Assembly: GCF_002858865.1 (NCBI RefSeq)
Contig: NZ_PJRR01000019.1
Span: 248,001 to 312,000, forward strand
DNA from: Caulobacter vibrioides
GTDB lineage: Bacteria > Pseudomonadota > Alphaproteobacteria > Caulobacterales > Caulobacteraceae
Length of the DNA: 64,000 nucleotides
Direction: 5' to 3'
The position numbers and the translations under genes were made by a program. Every line of letters starts with the position of its first letter. Position 1 is the first letter of the stretch. Under the pieces are notes generated by a model. The model worked only from the letters and a program-made list of their open reading frames with translations, ran no database searches and was not told the DNA's origin. Shown here piece after piece: positions 40,825 to 50,420 of this stretch.

Positions 40825-42789
40825 ATGCTCGCCGGTTTCCGCAAGTTCGCCAAATCGCCCTTCGCGGTGGTGCTGTTTGGCTTGCTGATTGTCAGCTTCG
40901 CCATCTTCGGCATTAGCGACGTGTTCAAGGGCCCGCAGGGATCGGGCGTAATCAGCGCCGGCTCGCGCAGTATGAGCGCGATCGATTTCAAGCAGCGCTT
41001 TGACAACTATCGCAAGGCGATGGAGCAGCAGAACGGCACGACCCTGACTCCCGATCAGGCGGTTGAGCAGGGCGTCGATCGTCAGATCGTCCAGGAACTG
41101 GTGCTGCAAGAATCGCTGGCCGCCGCTCTTCACAAGATGGGGGTCGCCCCGTCCGACAAGCTGGTGGCCGATACGGTTCACGAGCAGATGAGCCAACTGC
41201 CGCCGACGACCCGTCCTTTCGACCCGATCACCGGCAAGTTCGATTCTCGCGCCTATGCGACGCTGATGCAGCAGAACGGTCTCACCCCGGAGACCTATGA
41301 AGCCTCGTTGCGCGATGAGATCGCCCAGACCCACTTCTTCTCGGCGATCGCCGACGGCCTGAAAGCGCCCCGCATCTATGGGGCGCTTCAGGGCGCCTAC
41401 CTGCTGGAGGCGCGTGAGGTCTCGGCCTTCGTCGTCAACCCCTCGACGGTTCAGCGACCGAACCCGCCGACTGATGCGCAGTTGACGGCGTTCATGAAGG
41501 AAAACGCCGATCGGCTGACCCGCCCTGAAACCCGGGTTCTGTCGATCATGCGGGTCAGCGCCACTGCGCTGGAGCCATCGGTGACGATCAATCCCGCCGA
41601 TGTCCAGAAGGCCTTCGACTTCCGGAAAGATAGCCTGGCCAGGCCCGAGACCCGCACGATCGTTCAGATCGCCGCGCCCGACGCCAAGGCGGCCGCAGTG
41701 ATCTCCCAGCGTCTCGGCAAGGGCGAGGACCCCGCAGCCGTCGCCAAGGCCTACGGCAAGACGCCGCTGGTCCTGACCGACAAGCCCAAGAGCGCCGTTC
41801 CCGATCGCAAGGTCGCCGACGCCGCCTTCGCCCTGCAGACCGGCCAGGTCAGCGGCCCGATCATCGGCGACCTGGGCGTCGCCGTCGTCAAGGTCACCAA
41901 GATCACGCCCGGCGCCGTCGCGACGCTGGACAGCGTCCGCCCGCAGATCGAGGCCGAGGTCCGGAGCCAGACGGCTCAAGCCAAGGCCTATGAGCAGACC
42001 CAGACCTACCAGGATGCTCGTGACGCGGGCGCTGATCTCATCTCGGCGGCCAGCAAGGCCGGCGCGCTGGTCATCACGACCGCCCCGGTGACGGCGCAGG
42101 GAACCGACCAGATGGGCCAGCCCTTCGCCGGCCTGACGCCGGACATTATCAAGACCGCGTTCGATCTGTCGCAAGGCGGCGAGAGCGAGCTGGTCGAGGC
42201 CGGCAAGGGCGAATACTACGCCGTCAAGGTCGAGCGGATCGTGCCTGCGGCCCTGCCGCCGCTGGCCGAGGTCAAGCCGCAACTGACGGCCGTCTGGTTT
42301 GGTCAGGAGATGGCCAAGCGGATGAAGGCCAAGGCCGATGAGCTGGCCGCACGTGTCAAGAAGGGCGAGAGCCTGGAGGCGGTCGCCACCGCGGCTCAGT
42401 CGAATGTGCAGAAGATCCCCGGCGGCCTGACCCGCCAGAACGCTCAACAGCACGTGGCGCTGGGGCAGGAGTTCCTGGGCGCGGCCTTCACGGCCAAGCC
42501 GGGCGCTGTGTTCACCGCGCGCGCCGGTCAGCAGGGCCAGGCCTATGTCGTCGCCAAGCTGGACGCCGTCCGCGCCGCGCCAACCGCCAATGTCGCCCAG
42601 ATCGCTGTTCTGGCCCAAGGTCAGGCCGCCAACGGGCTGATGCGCGACCTGGCCGAGGCCACGCGCGTCGTCGCCCGCACCCAGATGAAGGCCAAGAGCA
42701 ACCTGACCCTGGCCCGCCAAGCCATCGGCGTCGACACCGACGCCCTGGCCAAGGCCGAGGCCGCCAAGGCTGGAAAGAAAGCCGAGTAA
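40825..42789 (+). CDS. ppiD: Periplasmic folding chaperone PpiD/SurA-type peptidyl-prolyl isomerase
   Basis: A 654-residue inner-membrane-anchored protein. A short basic N-terminus and one membrane helix (FAVVLFGLLIVSFAIFGISDV, about 13-33) lead to a SurA-like helical chaperone domain (about 45-230) and parvulin-like domains around 260-380 and later. The parvulin core is diverged, as in other PpiD proteins that mainly chaperone proteins leaving the Sec translocon. Start 40825 gives the standard N-terminus. It overlaps trpE by one base (TAATG), so trpE translation depends on it; ppiD next to trp genes is a standard alphaproteobacterial order. Confidence 0.93.
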   Translation: MLAGFRKFAKSPFAVVLFGLLIVSFAIFGISDVFKGPQGSGVISAGSRSMSAIDFKQRFDNYRKAMEQQNGTTLTPDQAVEQGVDRQIVQELVLQESLAAALHKMGVAPSDKLVADTVHEQMSQLPPTTRPFDPITGKFDSRAYATLMQQNGLTPETYEASLRDEIAQTHFFSAIADGLKAPRIYGALQGAYLLEAREVSAFVVNPSTVQRPNPPTDAQLTAFMKENADRLTRPETRVLSIMRVSATALEPSVTINPADVQKAFDFRKDSLARPETRTIVQIAAPDAKAAAVISQRLGKGEDPAAVAKAYGKTPLVLTDKPKSAVPDRKVADAAFALQTGQVSGPIIGDLGVAVVKVTKITPGAVATLDSVRPQIEAEVRSQTAQAKAYEQTQTYQDARDAGADLISAASKAGALVITTAPVTAQGTDQMGQPFAGLTPDIIKTAFDLSQGGESELVEAGKGEYYAVKVERIVPAALPPLAEVKPQLTAVWFGQEMAKRMKAKADELAARVKKGESLEAVATAAQSNVQKIPGGLTRQNAQQHVALGQEFLGAAFTAKPGAVFTARAGQQGQAYVVAKLDAVRAAPTANVAQIAVLAQGQAANGLMRDLAEATRVVARTQMKAKSNLTLARQAIGVDTDALAKAEAAKAGKKAE

Positions 42790-44330
42790 TGAGTTTGGAG
42801 CCCGCGTTCGACGCCTTCTCGGAAGCCTATGACTCCGGGCGGCAGCAAGTCGTTTGGACCCGCCTGATCGACGATCTGGAGACGCCGGTTTCGGCCTATC
42901 TGAAGATCGCCCAGGCGCGGCCCTACAGCTTCCTGTTCGAAAGCGTCGAGGGCGGAGCGTGGCGCGGTCGTTATTCGATCGTCACGATGAATCCGGATCT
43001 CGTCTGGCGCTGTCGCGGCGACCAGGCCGAGATCGCCGAGGGCGACGACATCGCCGCCGGCCGGTTTACGCCGCAGCCCGGCGGCGCGCTGGACAGTCTG
43101 CGCGATCTGGTGGCGCGCTCGCGCATGGACCTGCCCAAGGGCTTACCGCCGATGGCCGCCGGCGTGTTCGGCGCCTTGGGCTACGACCTGGTGCGCCTGG
43201 TCGAGCGCCTTCCGGACGTCAATCCGGACGCCTTGAACCTGCCTGACGGCATCATGACCCGCCCGTCGATCGTGGCGGTGTTCGACGCCATCGCGCAGGA
43301 GATCATCCTGACGACGACCGTACGCCCCCAGGCCGGCGTATCGGCCAAGGCGGCCCACGACGCCGCCCGCGCGCGGATCGAGGCGGTGATGGCCGACCTG
43401 CACCGTCCGCTCGCCCACGACGCGCCCCGCCCGCCGCGCGGGCCGATGGACTTCACCACCCCGGTCAGCCGCGCGGACTACGCAGAGGTCGTGGCCAAGG
43501 CCAAGGACTACATCGCCGCCGGCGACATCTTCCAGGTGGTGGCCAGCCACCGCTTCCGCGCGCCCTTCGACCTCCCGCCGTTCGCCCTCTATCGGTCGCT
43601 GCGCCGAACCAATCCCTCGCCCTTCCTGTTCTTCCTGAACCTGGACGGCTTCAATCTGGTCGGCTCCAGCCCCGAGATTCTGGTTCGCCTGCGCGACGGC
43701 AAGATCACCATCCGGCCGATCGCCGGCACCCGTCCGCGCGGCGCGACGCCCGAGGAAGACGCCGCGCTGGAAGCCGAGCTGCTGGCCGATCCCAAGGAGC
43801 GCGCCGAGCATCTGATGCTGCTGGATCTGGGCCGCAATGACGTCGGCCGCGTGGCGATGCTGAACCATCACGGCCGCAACGCACCGCCGGAACAGGCCCG
43901 CCCGAAGGGCCCGAACGTGCGCGTGACCGAGAGCTTCACGATCGAGCGCTACAGCCACGTGATGCACATCGTCTCGAACGTCGAAGGAACCGCGCCTGAA
44001 GGCGTTGATCCCGTCGACGTCCTGATGGCCGCCCTGCCCGCCGGCACGCTGTCTGGCGCGCCTAAGGTTCGCGCCATGGAGATCATCGACGAGCTCGAGG
44101 TCGAGAAGCGCGGCATCAGCTATGCCGGCGCGGTCGGCTATTTCGGCGCCGACGGCGCAGTCGACACCTGCATCGTGCTGCGGACCGCTCTGGTGAAGGA
44201 CGGCATGATGTACGTCCAGGCCGGCGGCGGCATCGTCGCCGACAGCGATCCGGACGCCGAGTACGACGAGACCCTGCACAAGTCCCGCGCTCTGAAGCGC
44301 GCGGCCGAAGAGGCCTGGCGATTCAGCTGA
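42789..44330 (+). CDS. trpE: Anthranilate synthase component I
   Basis: A 513-residue chorismate-using enzyme: chorismate plus ammonia from TrpG gives anthranilate. Chorismate-binding motifs: GDIFQVVASHRF, NPSPFLFFLNLDGFNLVGSS, IAGTRPRGATPEED, HLMLLDLGRNDVGRVA and LPAGTLSGAPKVRAMEII. The N-terminal part holds the tryptophan feedback site (FLFESVEGG). It starts on the ppiD stop. Unlike many operons, the next plus-strand trp gene lies 347 bases downstream. Confidence 0.96.
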   Translation: MSLEPAFDAFSEAYDSGRQQVVWTRLIDDLETPVSAYLKIAQARPYSFLFESVEGGAWRGRYSIVTMNPDLVWRCRGDQAEIAEGDDIAAGRFTPQPGGALDSLRDLVARSRMDLPKGLPPMAAGVFGALGYDLVRLVERLPDVNPDALNLPDGIMTRPSIVAVFDAIAQEIILTTTVRPQAGVSAKAAHDAARARIEAVMADLHRPLAHDAPRPPRGPMDFTTPVSRADYAEVVAKAKDYIAAGDIFQVVASHRFRAPFDLPPFALYRSLRRTNPSPFLFFLNLDGFNLVGSSPEILVRLRDGKITIRPIAGTRPRGATPEEDAALEAELLADPKERAEHLMLLDLGRNDVGRVAMLNHHGRNAPPEQARPKGPNVRVTESFTIERYSHVMHIVSNVEGTAPEGVDPVDVLMAALPAGTLSGAPKVRAMEIIDELEVEKRGISYAGAVGYFGADGAVDTCIVLRTALVKDGMMYVQAGGGIVADSDPDAEYDETLHKSRALKRAAEEAWRFS

Positions 44331-44352
44331 GCCTGAGGGCTGCTTTGTTCCG

Positions 44353-44562
44353 CTAAGGACCGCCCAGCCGATCGTCGGGAAGGTGTTGCGTCACCGCCGG
44401 CGGCGCCAACACCATCACCGTGGCGAAGCTCAGCGCACAGAACGCGGCGAAGGCCGCAGCCGCCAGCACCGGGCCCATCTTCTGGGTGCGTTGCTTGGGC
44501 CGCAGCAAGGCGCGGACATAGGCGACGGCGACGGGGTCCAAGGCGGAATCACGCGGGTCCAT
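44353..44562 (-). CDS. Small single-span membrane protein between trpE and trpG
   Basis: A 69-residue open frame on the opposite strand to the trp genes. It has a basic cytoplasmic part (RALLRPKQRTQKMG), one hydrophobic helix (PVLAAAAFAAFCALSFATVM) and a short polar tail. Composition and topology look genuine, but there is no family I recognise and no strong ribosome-binding site. It occupies most of the trpE-trpG gap and would be transcribed against the operon. Confidence 0.55.
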   Translation of the reverse strand: MDPRDSALDPVAVAYVRALLRPKQRTQKMGPVLAAAAFAAFCALSFATVMVLAPPAVTQHLPDDRLGGP

Positions 44563-44677
44563 GGGCCCATGATGCTCAACTCCGCGATCACTGTAACCGT
44601 TACTGAAAGCCGCAGGCGAAAATGGCGCTACACATCCGCCCGCCTCGCGCTAGAACCGACCTCCGAAAGGCGGCGTC

Positions 44678-45274
44678 ATGATCCTCGTCATCGATAACTA
44701 CGACAGCTTCACCTACAACCTCGTCCACTATCTGAACGAGCTTGGGGCCGACACGGCCGTCTACCGCAACGACGCCCTGAGCGTGACTGAAGCGCTGGGC
44801 CTCAAGCCGGCCGCCGTGCTGCTGTCGCCGGGTCCCAAGGCGCCCGACCAGGCCGGTATCTGCCTGCCGCTGCTGGAGGCCGCGCCCGCCGATCTGCCGA
44901 TCCTCGGCGTTTGTCTGGGTCACCAAGCCATCGGCCAGGCGTTCGGCGGCGAGGTGATCCGCGCCAAGGCTGTCATGCACGGCAAGGTCAGCAAGGTGCG
45001 CCACAACGACAAGGGCATCTTCAAGGGTCTGCCCAACCCGTTTACCGCTACGCGCTATCACAGCCTGGCCGTCCGCCGCGAAGACCTGCCGGCCGACCTG
45101 GAGGTGACCGCCTGGACCGATGACGGCGAGATCATGGGCGTGCAGCACAAGACGCGCCCGATCTTCGGCGTCCAGTTCCACCCCGAGTCGATCGCCACCG
45201 AGGGCGGCCACCAGATGTTGGCGAACTTCATGGATCTGGCCGGCGTCAAGCGCGACGCGGCGATCTGGGTCTAG
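44678..45274 (+). CDS. trpG: Anthranilate synthase component II (glutamine amidotransferase)
   Basis: A 198-residue class I glutamine amidotransferase. It begins [19 protein letters not shown]; the nucleophile is in [16 protein letters not shown] and the His-Glu pair in [10 protein letters not shown]. In some bacteria it also serves aminodeoxychorismate synthase. trpD follows after eight bases. Confidence 0.96.
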   Translation: MILVIDNYDSFTYNLVHYLNELGADTAVYRNDALSVTEALGLKPAAVLLSPGPKAPDQAGICLPLLEAAPADLPILGVCLGHQAIGQAFGGEVIRAKAVMHGKVSKVRHNDKGIFKGLPNPFTATRYHSLAVRREDLPADLEVTAWTDDGEIMGVQHKTRPIFGVQFHPESIATEGGHQMLANFMDLAGVKRDAAIWV

Positions 45275-45282
45275 GCACTGCG

Positions 45283-46308
45283 ATGTCCGACGCCTTCAAG
45301 CCGCTGCTGGCGAAACTCGCCGATGGCCAGACCCTCGACGACAGCGACGCCGAGCTGTTCTTTGCCGCCTGCCTGCGCGGCGAGCCGACCCCGGCCCAGG
45401 TGGCGGCCGCCGTCACCGCAATCCGCCTGCGCGGCGAGACGGTGGGCGAGATTGCGGCCTGCGCCCGCGCCATGCGCCGCGCCGCCATCCAACTGGAGCA
45501 CCCGTATGACGTCATCGACGTCTGCGGCACGGGCGGCGACGGCCTTCACACGTTGAATATCTCCACCGCCGTAGGCTTCGTGGTCGCCGGGGGCGGCCTG
45601 AAGGTCGCCAAGCACGGCAACCGCGCCATCACGTCCAAGTCCGGCACCGCCGATGTTCTGACCGCGCTCGGCGTCAATATTGACGCCACGCGCGAGCAGC
45701 AGCGCAAGGCGCTGGACGAGGCCGGCATCTGCTTCCTGTTCGCCCAGGCCCACCATGGCGCGATGAAGCATGTCTCGCCGATCCGACAGCAGCTGGGTTT
45801 CCGCACGATCTTCAACCTGCTGGGCCCGTTGACCAATCCAGCCGGCGCCAAGCGTCAGGTGGTCGGCGTCTCGGCGTCGCGCTTTGTCGAGCCGATCGCC
45901 AAGGCCCTGGGGGCTCTTGGCGCCGAGCGCGCCTGGTCGGTGCATGGCTCGGGCATGGACGAGCTGACGACCACCGGCGAGACCGAAGTGGCCGAATGGC
46001 GCGACGGCGTCGTTCGCCTGTTCAAGATCACCCCCGAAGCCGTTGGCCTGCCGCGCGCCGCGCTAGCGGACCTGACCGGCGGCGATCCCGCCTTCAACGC
46101 CGCGGGCCTGACGCGCCTGTTCGACGGCGAGACCGGCCCCTACCGCGACATCGTGCTGCTCAACGCCGCCGCCGCCTTCCTGGTCGCCGACAGGGTCGAG
46201 ACCCTGGTCGAGGGCGTTGCCCTGGCGGCCGAAGCCATCGACAGCGGCCGCGCCAAGGCCGCCCTCGCCGGCCTCGTGGCCGCCACCAACACGGAAGTTC
46301 CTGCGTGA
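45283..46308 (+). CDS. trpD: Anthranilate phosphoribosyltransferase
   Basis: A 341-residue enzyme joining anthranilate and PRPP. Motifs: [17 protein letters not shown], the substrate-site [17 protein letters not shown] and [14 protein letters not shown]. It overlaps trpC by four bases (GTGA). Confidence 0.96.
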   Translation: MSDAFKPLLAKLADGQTLDDSDAELFFAACLRGEPTPAQVAAAVTAIRLRGETVGEIAACARAMRRAAIQLEHPYDVIDVCGTGGDGLHTLNISTAVGFVVAGGGLKVAKHGNRAITSKSGTADVLTALGVNIDATREQQRKALDEAGICFLFAQAHHGAMKHVSPIRQQLGFRTIFNLLGPLTNPAGAKRQVVGVSASRFVEPIAKALGALGAERAWSVHGSGMDELTTTGETEVAEWRDGVVRLFKITPEAVGLPRAALADLTGGDPAFNAAGLTRLFDGETGPYRDIVLLNAAAAFLVADRVETLVEGVALAAEAIDSGRAKAALAGLVAATNTEVPA

Positions 46309-47093
46309 CCGACATCCTGGCCAAGATCGCCGCCTACAAGCGTGAGGACGTGGCGGCGCGAAAAGCCGAGCGGTCTCAAGCCGAGATCGACGCCGCCGCC
46401 AAGGCCGCTTCGGCGCCGCGCGGCTTCAAGGCCGCCCTTGAGGCCCATCATGCGCCCGGCCGCCTGTCGCTGATCGCCGAGATCAAGAAGGCGTCGCCGT
46501 CCAAGGGCCTGATCCGCGAGGACTTCGACCCGCCGGTCCTGGCCAAGGCCTATGAAGCCGGCGGCGCGGCCTGCCTCTCCGTGCTGACCGATGGACCGAG
46601 TTTCCAGGGCGCGGATGAGCATCTGGTCAGCGCCCGCGCGGCGGTCACCCTGCCCTGCATCCGCAAGGATTTCCTGGTCGATCCCTGGCAGGTGGCCGAA
46701 AGCCGCGCCCTGGGCGCCGACGCGATCCTGGTGATCCTGGCGATGATCGACGACGTTCTCGCCGCAGAGCTGATTTCAGAAGCGCGCCGGCTGGGCATGG
46801 ACGCCCTCGTCGAGGTGCACGATAAGGCCGAGATGGCGCGCGCCGGCGCCTTGGGCTCGGATCTGGTCGGGATCAACAATCGCGATCTCAAGAGCTTTGT
46901 CGTCGATCTGGCGGTGACCGAGCGCCTGTCGGTCCAGGCGCCCGAAGGCGCGCTTCTGGTCACCGAAAGCGGCATCTTCACCCATGACGATGTCGTGCGC
47001 ATGGAAGCCACCGGCGCCAAGGCCATGCTGGTCGGCGAAAGCCTGATGCGGCACGCGGACGTGACGAGCGCCACGCGCGTCCTGATCGGTTAA
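46305..47093 (+). CDS. trpC: Indole-3-glycerol phosphate synthase
   Basis: A 262-residue TIM barrel enzyme. Motifs: [57 protein letters not shown] and VTESGIF. The start is GTG at 46305, fixed by the GTGA overlap with trpD and the family N-terminus [15 protein letters not shown]; no trpF domain is fused. In related genomes moaC-moeA normally follow, but not here. Confidence 0.95.
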   Translation: MTDILAKIAAYKREDVAARKAERSQAEIDAAAKAASAPRGFKAALEAHHAPGRLSLIAEIKKASPSKGLIREDFDPPVLAKAYEAGGAACLSVLTDGPSFQGADEHLVSARAAVTLPCIRKDFLVDPWQVAESRALGADAILVILAMIDDVLAAELISEARRLGMDALVEVHDKAEMARAGALGSDLVGINNRDLKSFVVDLAVTERLSVQAPEGALLVTESGIFTHDDVVRMEATGAKAMLVGESLMRHADVTSATRVLIG

Positions 47094-47188
47094 ACCCAAA
47101 ACGGGCTTTCCTAACGCTGGCGCCTTGAGGCGAAACAGTCCCATCCTTCAACCATCGCCGCGCCGAGAACGCGGATGAGGAAACGTGC

Positions 47189-47779
47189 ATGAACTGGCTC
47201 GCACGAGTCGTGAAATGGGCCCTGGCCACGAACTTCAAGCTGCAGGGCTGGAAGATCGAAGGCGCGCCGCCCGAAACGCGGAAGTTCGTGGTGATCGCCG
47301 CGCCCCATACCAGCAACTGGGACTTCGTCTATTTCGTCGGCGCCGCCGACGCCCTGGGCCTTGATCTCAGCTTCATCGGGAAGGCGTCGCTGTTCAAGGC
47401 GCCGTTCGACCAGATGATGCGTGATCTGGGCGGCATCCCGCTGGATCGCGAGCGTTCCAAGGACATGGTCAAGGCCATGGTCGAGGAGTTTGGCCGGCGC
47501 GACACCTTCATGCTGACGATCGCGCCAGAGGGCACGCGCGGCAAGGCGCGGCAGTGGAAGACGGGCTTCTACCACATCGCCATGGGCGCCAAGGTGCCGA
47601 TGGTGCTGGGCATGATGGACTACAAGCGCAAGCTTGTGACCCTGGGCCCCGCGATCTACCCCACGGGCGATTACGCTGCGGACATGCGCCGCATCGCCAG
47701 CTTCTATCAAAGCTGCACGCCCAAGTTCCCCGAGATGGCCACGCGGTTCGATGATCTAGGCCCAACGCCGGACGCATGA
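47189..47779 (+). CDS. Lysophospholipid acyltransferase family protein
   Basis: A 196-residue LPLAT-family acyltransferase, shorter than PlsC. The catalytic HX4D is HTSNWD (in VVIAAPHTSNWDFVYFVGAA) and the substrate block is TIAPEGTRG. It has no clear transmembrane helix beyond an amphipathic N-terminus, so it is probably a peripheral membrane enzyme. Its acceptor is unknown. It sits with a methyltransferase between trpC and lexA. Confidence 0.85.
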   Translation: MNWLARVVKWALATNFKLQGWKIEGAPPETRKFVVIAAPHTSNWDFVYFVGAADALGLDLSFIGKASLFKAPFDQMMRDLGGIPLDRERSKDMVKAMVEEFGRRDTFMLTIAPEGTRGKARQWKTGFYHIAMGAKVPMVLGMMDYKRKLVTLGPAIYPTGDYAADMRRIASFYQSCTPKFPEMATRFDDLGPTPDA

Positions 47780-47829
47780 CGCGACCCACTGGTCTATAAG
47801 GCAGGCGCCGTTCTGACGGGGAGAATCGG

Positions 47830-48681
47830 ATGCGCGTCTTGCTGAACACCTTGAGGACGCTCGCGCCCCGCCAGATCCGGTCCGTGATCAATCGCCTGCG
47901 CTCATCGCCTCGGGGAACCTTGGCGCCCACTTCCGACACGCCCGTTGAGCCAGGGACGATACAAGCGCCCCAGGCGCTATGGAGCCTGGTCGGCGCCGCC
48001 GACGCCGACTTCGTGCGGGTCGGGCAGCAGTTCAAGGCGCTCTTTCTCGACGCCGGCCTCAAGCCTCATCACGCCATTCTCGATGTCGGTTGCGGCATCG
48101 GGCGCGCGGCCGCGCCCCTGGTTGACTATCTCGACGACAACGGTCGCTACGCCGGGTTCGACGTCATGGCCGAAGCCATCGACTGGTGCCGCGCCAATAT
48201 CGCGGTCGGCGACCCGCGGTTCGAGTTCCTGCACGCCGACATGCATAGCGACCGCTACAATCCGAGCGGAACCCAGCCGGCGAGCGCCTATGTGTTCCCC
48301 TACCCCGATGCCAGTTTCGACTATGTCTGGCTGGGTTCGGTATTCACGCACCTGCTCGCCGCTGATCAGTCGCAGTTCGCCCGTGAGATCGTGCGCGTTC
48401 TCAAGCCCGGCGGCATCAGCATCGTCTCCTGGTATCTCATAGACGACGAGGCCAGGGCCAATACCGGCCAGGGCCGGATCGCCTTCGATTTCATCCACCC
48501 CCTGGACGGATGCTGGACCGCCACGCCCGACCTGCCCGAGGCGGTGATCGGCTATGACCTCGCGCTGATCCAAGAGCAGTACAAGGGTCTGGGACTTGAA
48601 ATCCTCAATGAGGCGCTCGGCGTCTGGCGGCGCGAGCCGATCCAGGATCAGGACATCATCGTCGCCCGAAAAAGCCCCTGA
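47830..48681 (+). CDS. Class I SAM-dependent methyltransferase
   Basis: A 283-residue protein. The SAM-binding motif I is AILDVGCGIGRAAAPLV (about 77-93), with a motif II-like acidic strand at GFDVMAEAIDWCR and a post-motif DYVWLGSVFTHLL. The first 60 residues are a basic, low-homology extension. Methyltransferases of this form often modify glycans or small polar lipids; the substrate is not predictable. GGGGAGA precedes ATG 47830 well. Confidence 0.85.
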   Translation: MRVLLNTLRTLAPRQIRSVINRLRSSPRGTLAPTSDTPVEPGTIQAPQALWSLVGAADADFVRVGQQFKALFLDAGLKPHHAILDVGCGIGRAAAPLVDYLDDNGRYAGFDVMAEAIDWCRANIAVGDPRFEFLHADMHSDRYNPSGTQPASAYVFPYPDASFDYVWLGSVFTHLLAADQSQFAREIVRVLKPGGISIVSWYLIDDEARANTGQGRIAFDFIHPLDGCWTATPDLPEAVIGYDLALIQEQYKGLGLEILNEALGVWRREPIQDQDIIVARKSP

Positions 48682-48777
48682 AAGGTTCCGTTAAGCTTCT
48701 GATTCTTCGCGACTTTCGCCCATCCACCGACTAACTCGCTGATTTTTCGAACCTTTCGCCCGTTAACAAAGCTCAGC

Positions 48778-48806
48778 TTGACTTTGCGGCGGAACACCAG
48801 GAGAAC
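48778..48806 (+). promoter_or_regulatory. lexA promoter region with SOS box
   Basis: GAAC-ACCAGGA-GAAC at 48792-48806 is the reverse complement of the alphaproteobacterial LexA site GTTC-N7-GTTC. A -35-like TTGACT at 48778-48783 precedes it, so bound LexA would cover the promoter core. A second, one-mismatch site GTTT-N7-GTTC lies at 48816-48830. Confidence 0.8.
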
Positions 48807-48850
48807 ATTCGAAAGGTTTGCGGTTTGTTCCGCGCTCCAGCGAGGCCGAC

Positions 48851-49555
48851 ATGCTCACGCGCAAGCAGCACGAACTGCTGATGTTCATCCACGAACGGAT
48901 CAAGGAAACCGGCGTCTCGCCGTCGTTCGACGAGATGAAGGAAGCCCTCGATCTGGCGTCCAAGTCCGGCATTCACCGCCTGATCACCGCATTGGAAGAG
49001 CGCGGCTTCATCCGCCGTCTGGCGCACCGGGCCCGAGCGCTCGAGGTCGTGAAGCTCCCTCAGCAGGCGACGGCCGCCGCCCCTCCCAAGGGACGCGGCG
49101 CCTTCCGTCCGCAGGTCTTCGAAGGCGGCGGGGCGCCGCCTCCGGCCGCCAGTCCTGCCGCCGCCGCCAACGACAGTCGCGAACTGCCCATCCTTGGCCG
49201 GATCGCGGCCGGTACGCCGATCGACGCCATCCAGCACGAACGCGAACGCCTGCCGGTGCCGGAAGCGATGCTGGGGGCCGGTGAGCACTATGTCTTGGAA
49301 GTCCAGGGTGACTCGATGATCGAGGCCGGCATCCTCGATGGCGACTACGTGATCATCAAGAAGGGCGACACCGCCACCTCGGGCGAGATCGTCGTCGCGT
49401 TGGTGGGCGAGGAAGCCACGCTCAAGCGTCTGCGCAAGAAGGGCGGATCCATCGCACTGGAAGCCGCCAACCCCAAGTATGAAACCCGGATCTTTGGCCC
49501 TGATCAGGTCGAGGTGCAGGGCAAGCTGGTCGGCCTGATCCGGCGCTACCACTGA
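48851..49555 (+). CDS. lexA: SOS repressor LexA
   Basis: A 234-residue repressor-protease. The winged HTH ([20 protein letters not shown] to about 65) is followed by an Ala/Pro-rich linker (about 70-110). The self-cleavage site is A120-G121 (RIAAGTPI), and the Ser-Lys dyad is S155 (GDSMIEAG) and K192 (EATLKRL). RecA-stimulated cleavage derepresses DNA repair genes. ATG 48851 is used; the frame upstream runs through the SOS box region. An SOS box before the gene indicates autoregulation. Confidence 0.96.
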   Translation: MLTRKQHELLMFIHERIKETGVSPSFDEMKEALDLASKSGIHRLITALEERGFIRRLAHRARALEVVKLPQQATAAAPPKGRGAFRPQVFEGGGAPPPAASPAAAANDSRELPILGRIAAGTPIDAIQHERERLPVPEAMLGAGEHYVLEVQGDSMIEAGILDGDYVIIKKGDTATSGEIVVALVGEEATLKRLRKKGGSIALEAANPKYETRIFGPDQVEVQGKLVGLIRRYH

Positions 49556-49588
49556 CGGCTTGGCGATCATCGCTGCGCAAAATGGAGC

Positions 49589-49626
49589 AGGCCCTGATCC
49601 CGCCAAGATCAGGGCCTCTTGTTATT
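49589..49626. terminator. Terminator between lexA and the ICL/PEP-mutase gene
   Basis: AGGCCCTGATC-CCGCCAA-GATCAGGGCCT followed by CTTGTTATT; an 11-bp perfect stem between convergent genes. Confidence 0.88.
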
Positions 49627-50393
49627 CAGGCGTCGGGTGAAATCCGCCCCTGCTCTGCTAGTCGCTGAGCGGCGGCGTCGAAGCCAGCCCAAGCCGCAGC
49701 GGCCAAAGCGCCCCCCGTGCTGACGCGACGCACGCCAAGCTCGGCGAGGCTTTCCACGGTCATCTCCGGTCCCCAGAGCAGCACATTGACGGGCTTGGGG
49801 GCGACAGCGTCGACGATGGCCTTGATCTCGGCCGGATCGCTCACGGCGGGCGCATACAGGCAGTCTGCGCCGGCGGCGGCGTAGGCGCCTAGGCGCTCCA
49901 GGGTCGGCTGGAGATCACGACAGCCTCGAAGGTAGCCTTCCGTTCGCGCCACCAGGATCACATCCTGCCCGCTCGCATCGATCGCGGCGCGGGCGGCTTT
50001 GAGGCGGTCAACCGCTAAGGCGAGGGGATAGAGCTCCGAACCCGACCAGTCCTCAATGGACAAGCCCGCCACGCCTGCCTGGATCGCCAGAGTGACGCTC
50101 TCTGCGACCTCGGCAGGCGTCTCGCCAAAGCCGTTCTCGAAGTCCGCATTGACCGGCAGTTCAGTGGCTGAGCAGAGCGTTCTGAGATGCGCGATGACTT
50201 CGTCGCGCGTCACTTGGCCGTCGTCCCTGCCCATAGCCCACGCCATGCCCGCGCTGGTCGAGGCCAACGCCTTGAAGCCCCGCCGCTCCAGCCGCCTGGC
50301 GCCCCCCGCATCCCAAGGGTTGGGCAATACGAAGCAGCCTTCGGCGTGGAGCGCCCGAAATGCGGCCCGGCGTGTGCTGTAGGGGTCTGGCAT
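49626..50393 (-). CDS. Isocitrate lyase/PEP mutase superfamily protein
   Basis: A 255-residue TIM-barrel protein of the small ICL/PEPM group. It begins RRAAFRALHAEGCFVLPNPW, with STSAGMAWAMGRDDG, the magnesium-site region VNADFENGFGETP and IEDWSGSELYPLA, and VARTEGYLRGCRD. The superfamily makes or breaks C-C or P-C bonds next to a carboxylate (oxaloacetate hydrolase, methylisocitrate lyase, PEP mutase). Members with this DFENGFG pattern are uncharacterised. It sits between lexA and comEC on the opposite strand from lexA. Confidence 0.85.
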   Translation of the reverse strand: MPDPYSTRRAAFRALHAEGCFVLPNPWDAGGARRLERRGFKALASTSAGMAWAMGRDDGQVTRDEVIAHLRTLCSATELPVNADFENGFGETPAEVAESVTLAIQAGVAGLSIEDWSGSELYPLALAVDRLKAARAAIDASGQDVILVARTEGYLRGCRDLQPTLERLGAYAAAGADCLYAPAVSDPAEIKAIVDAVAPKPVNVLLWGPEMTVESLAELGVRRVSTGGALAAAAWAGFDAAAQRLAEQGRISPDA

Positions 50394-50420
50394 GGCTGAA
50401 CTTCCGATCTTGGCGGGTGA

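Noticed and set aside
40720-42720. 666-codon minus-strand frame opposite ppiD
   Set aside because: Antisense shadow; ppiD has membrane helix, coupling to trpE and family features, the antisense frame has none.
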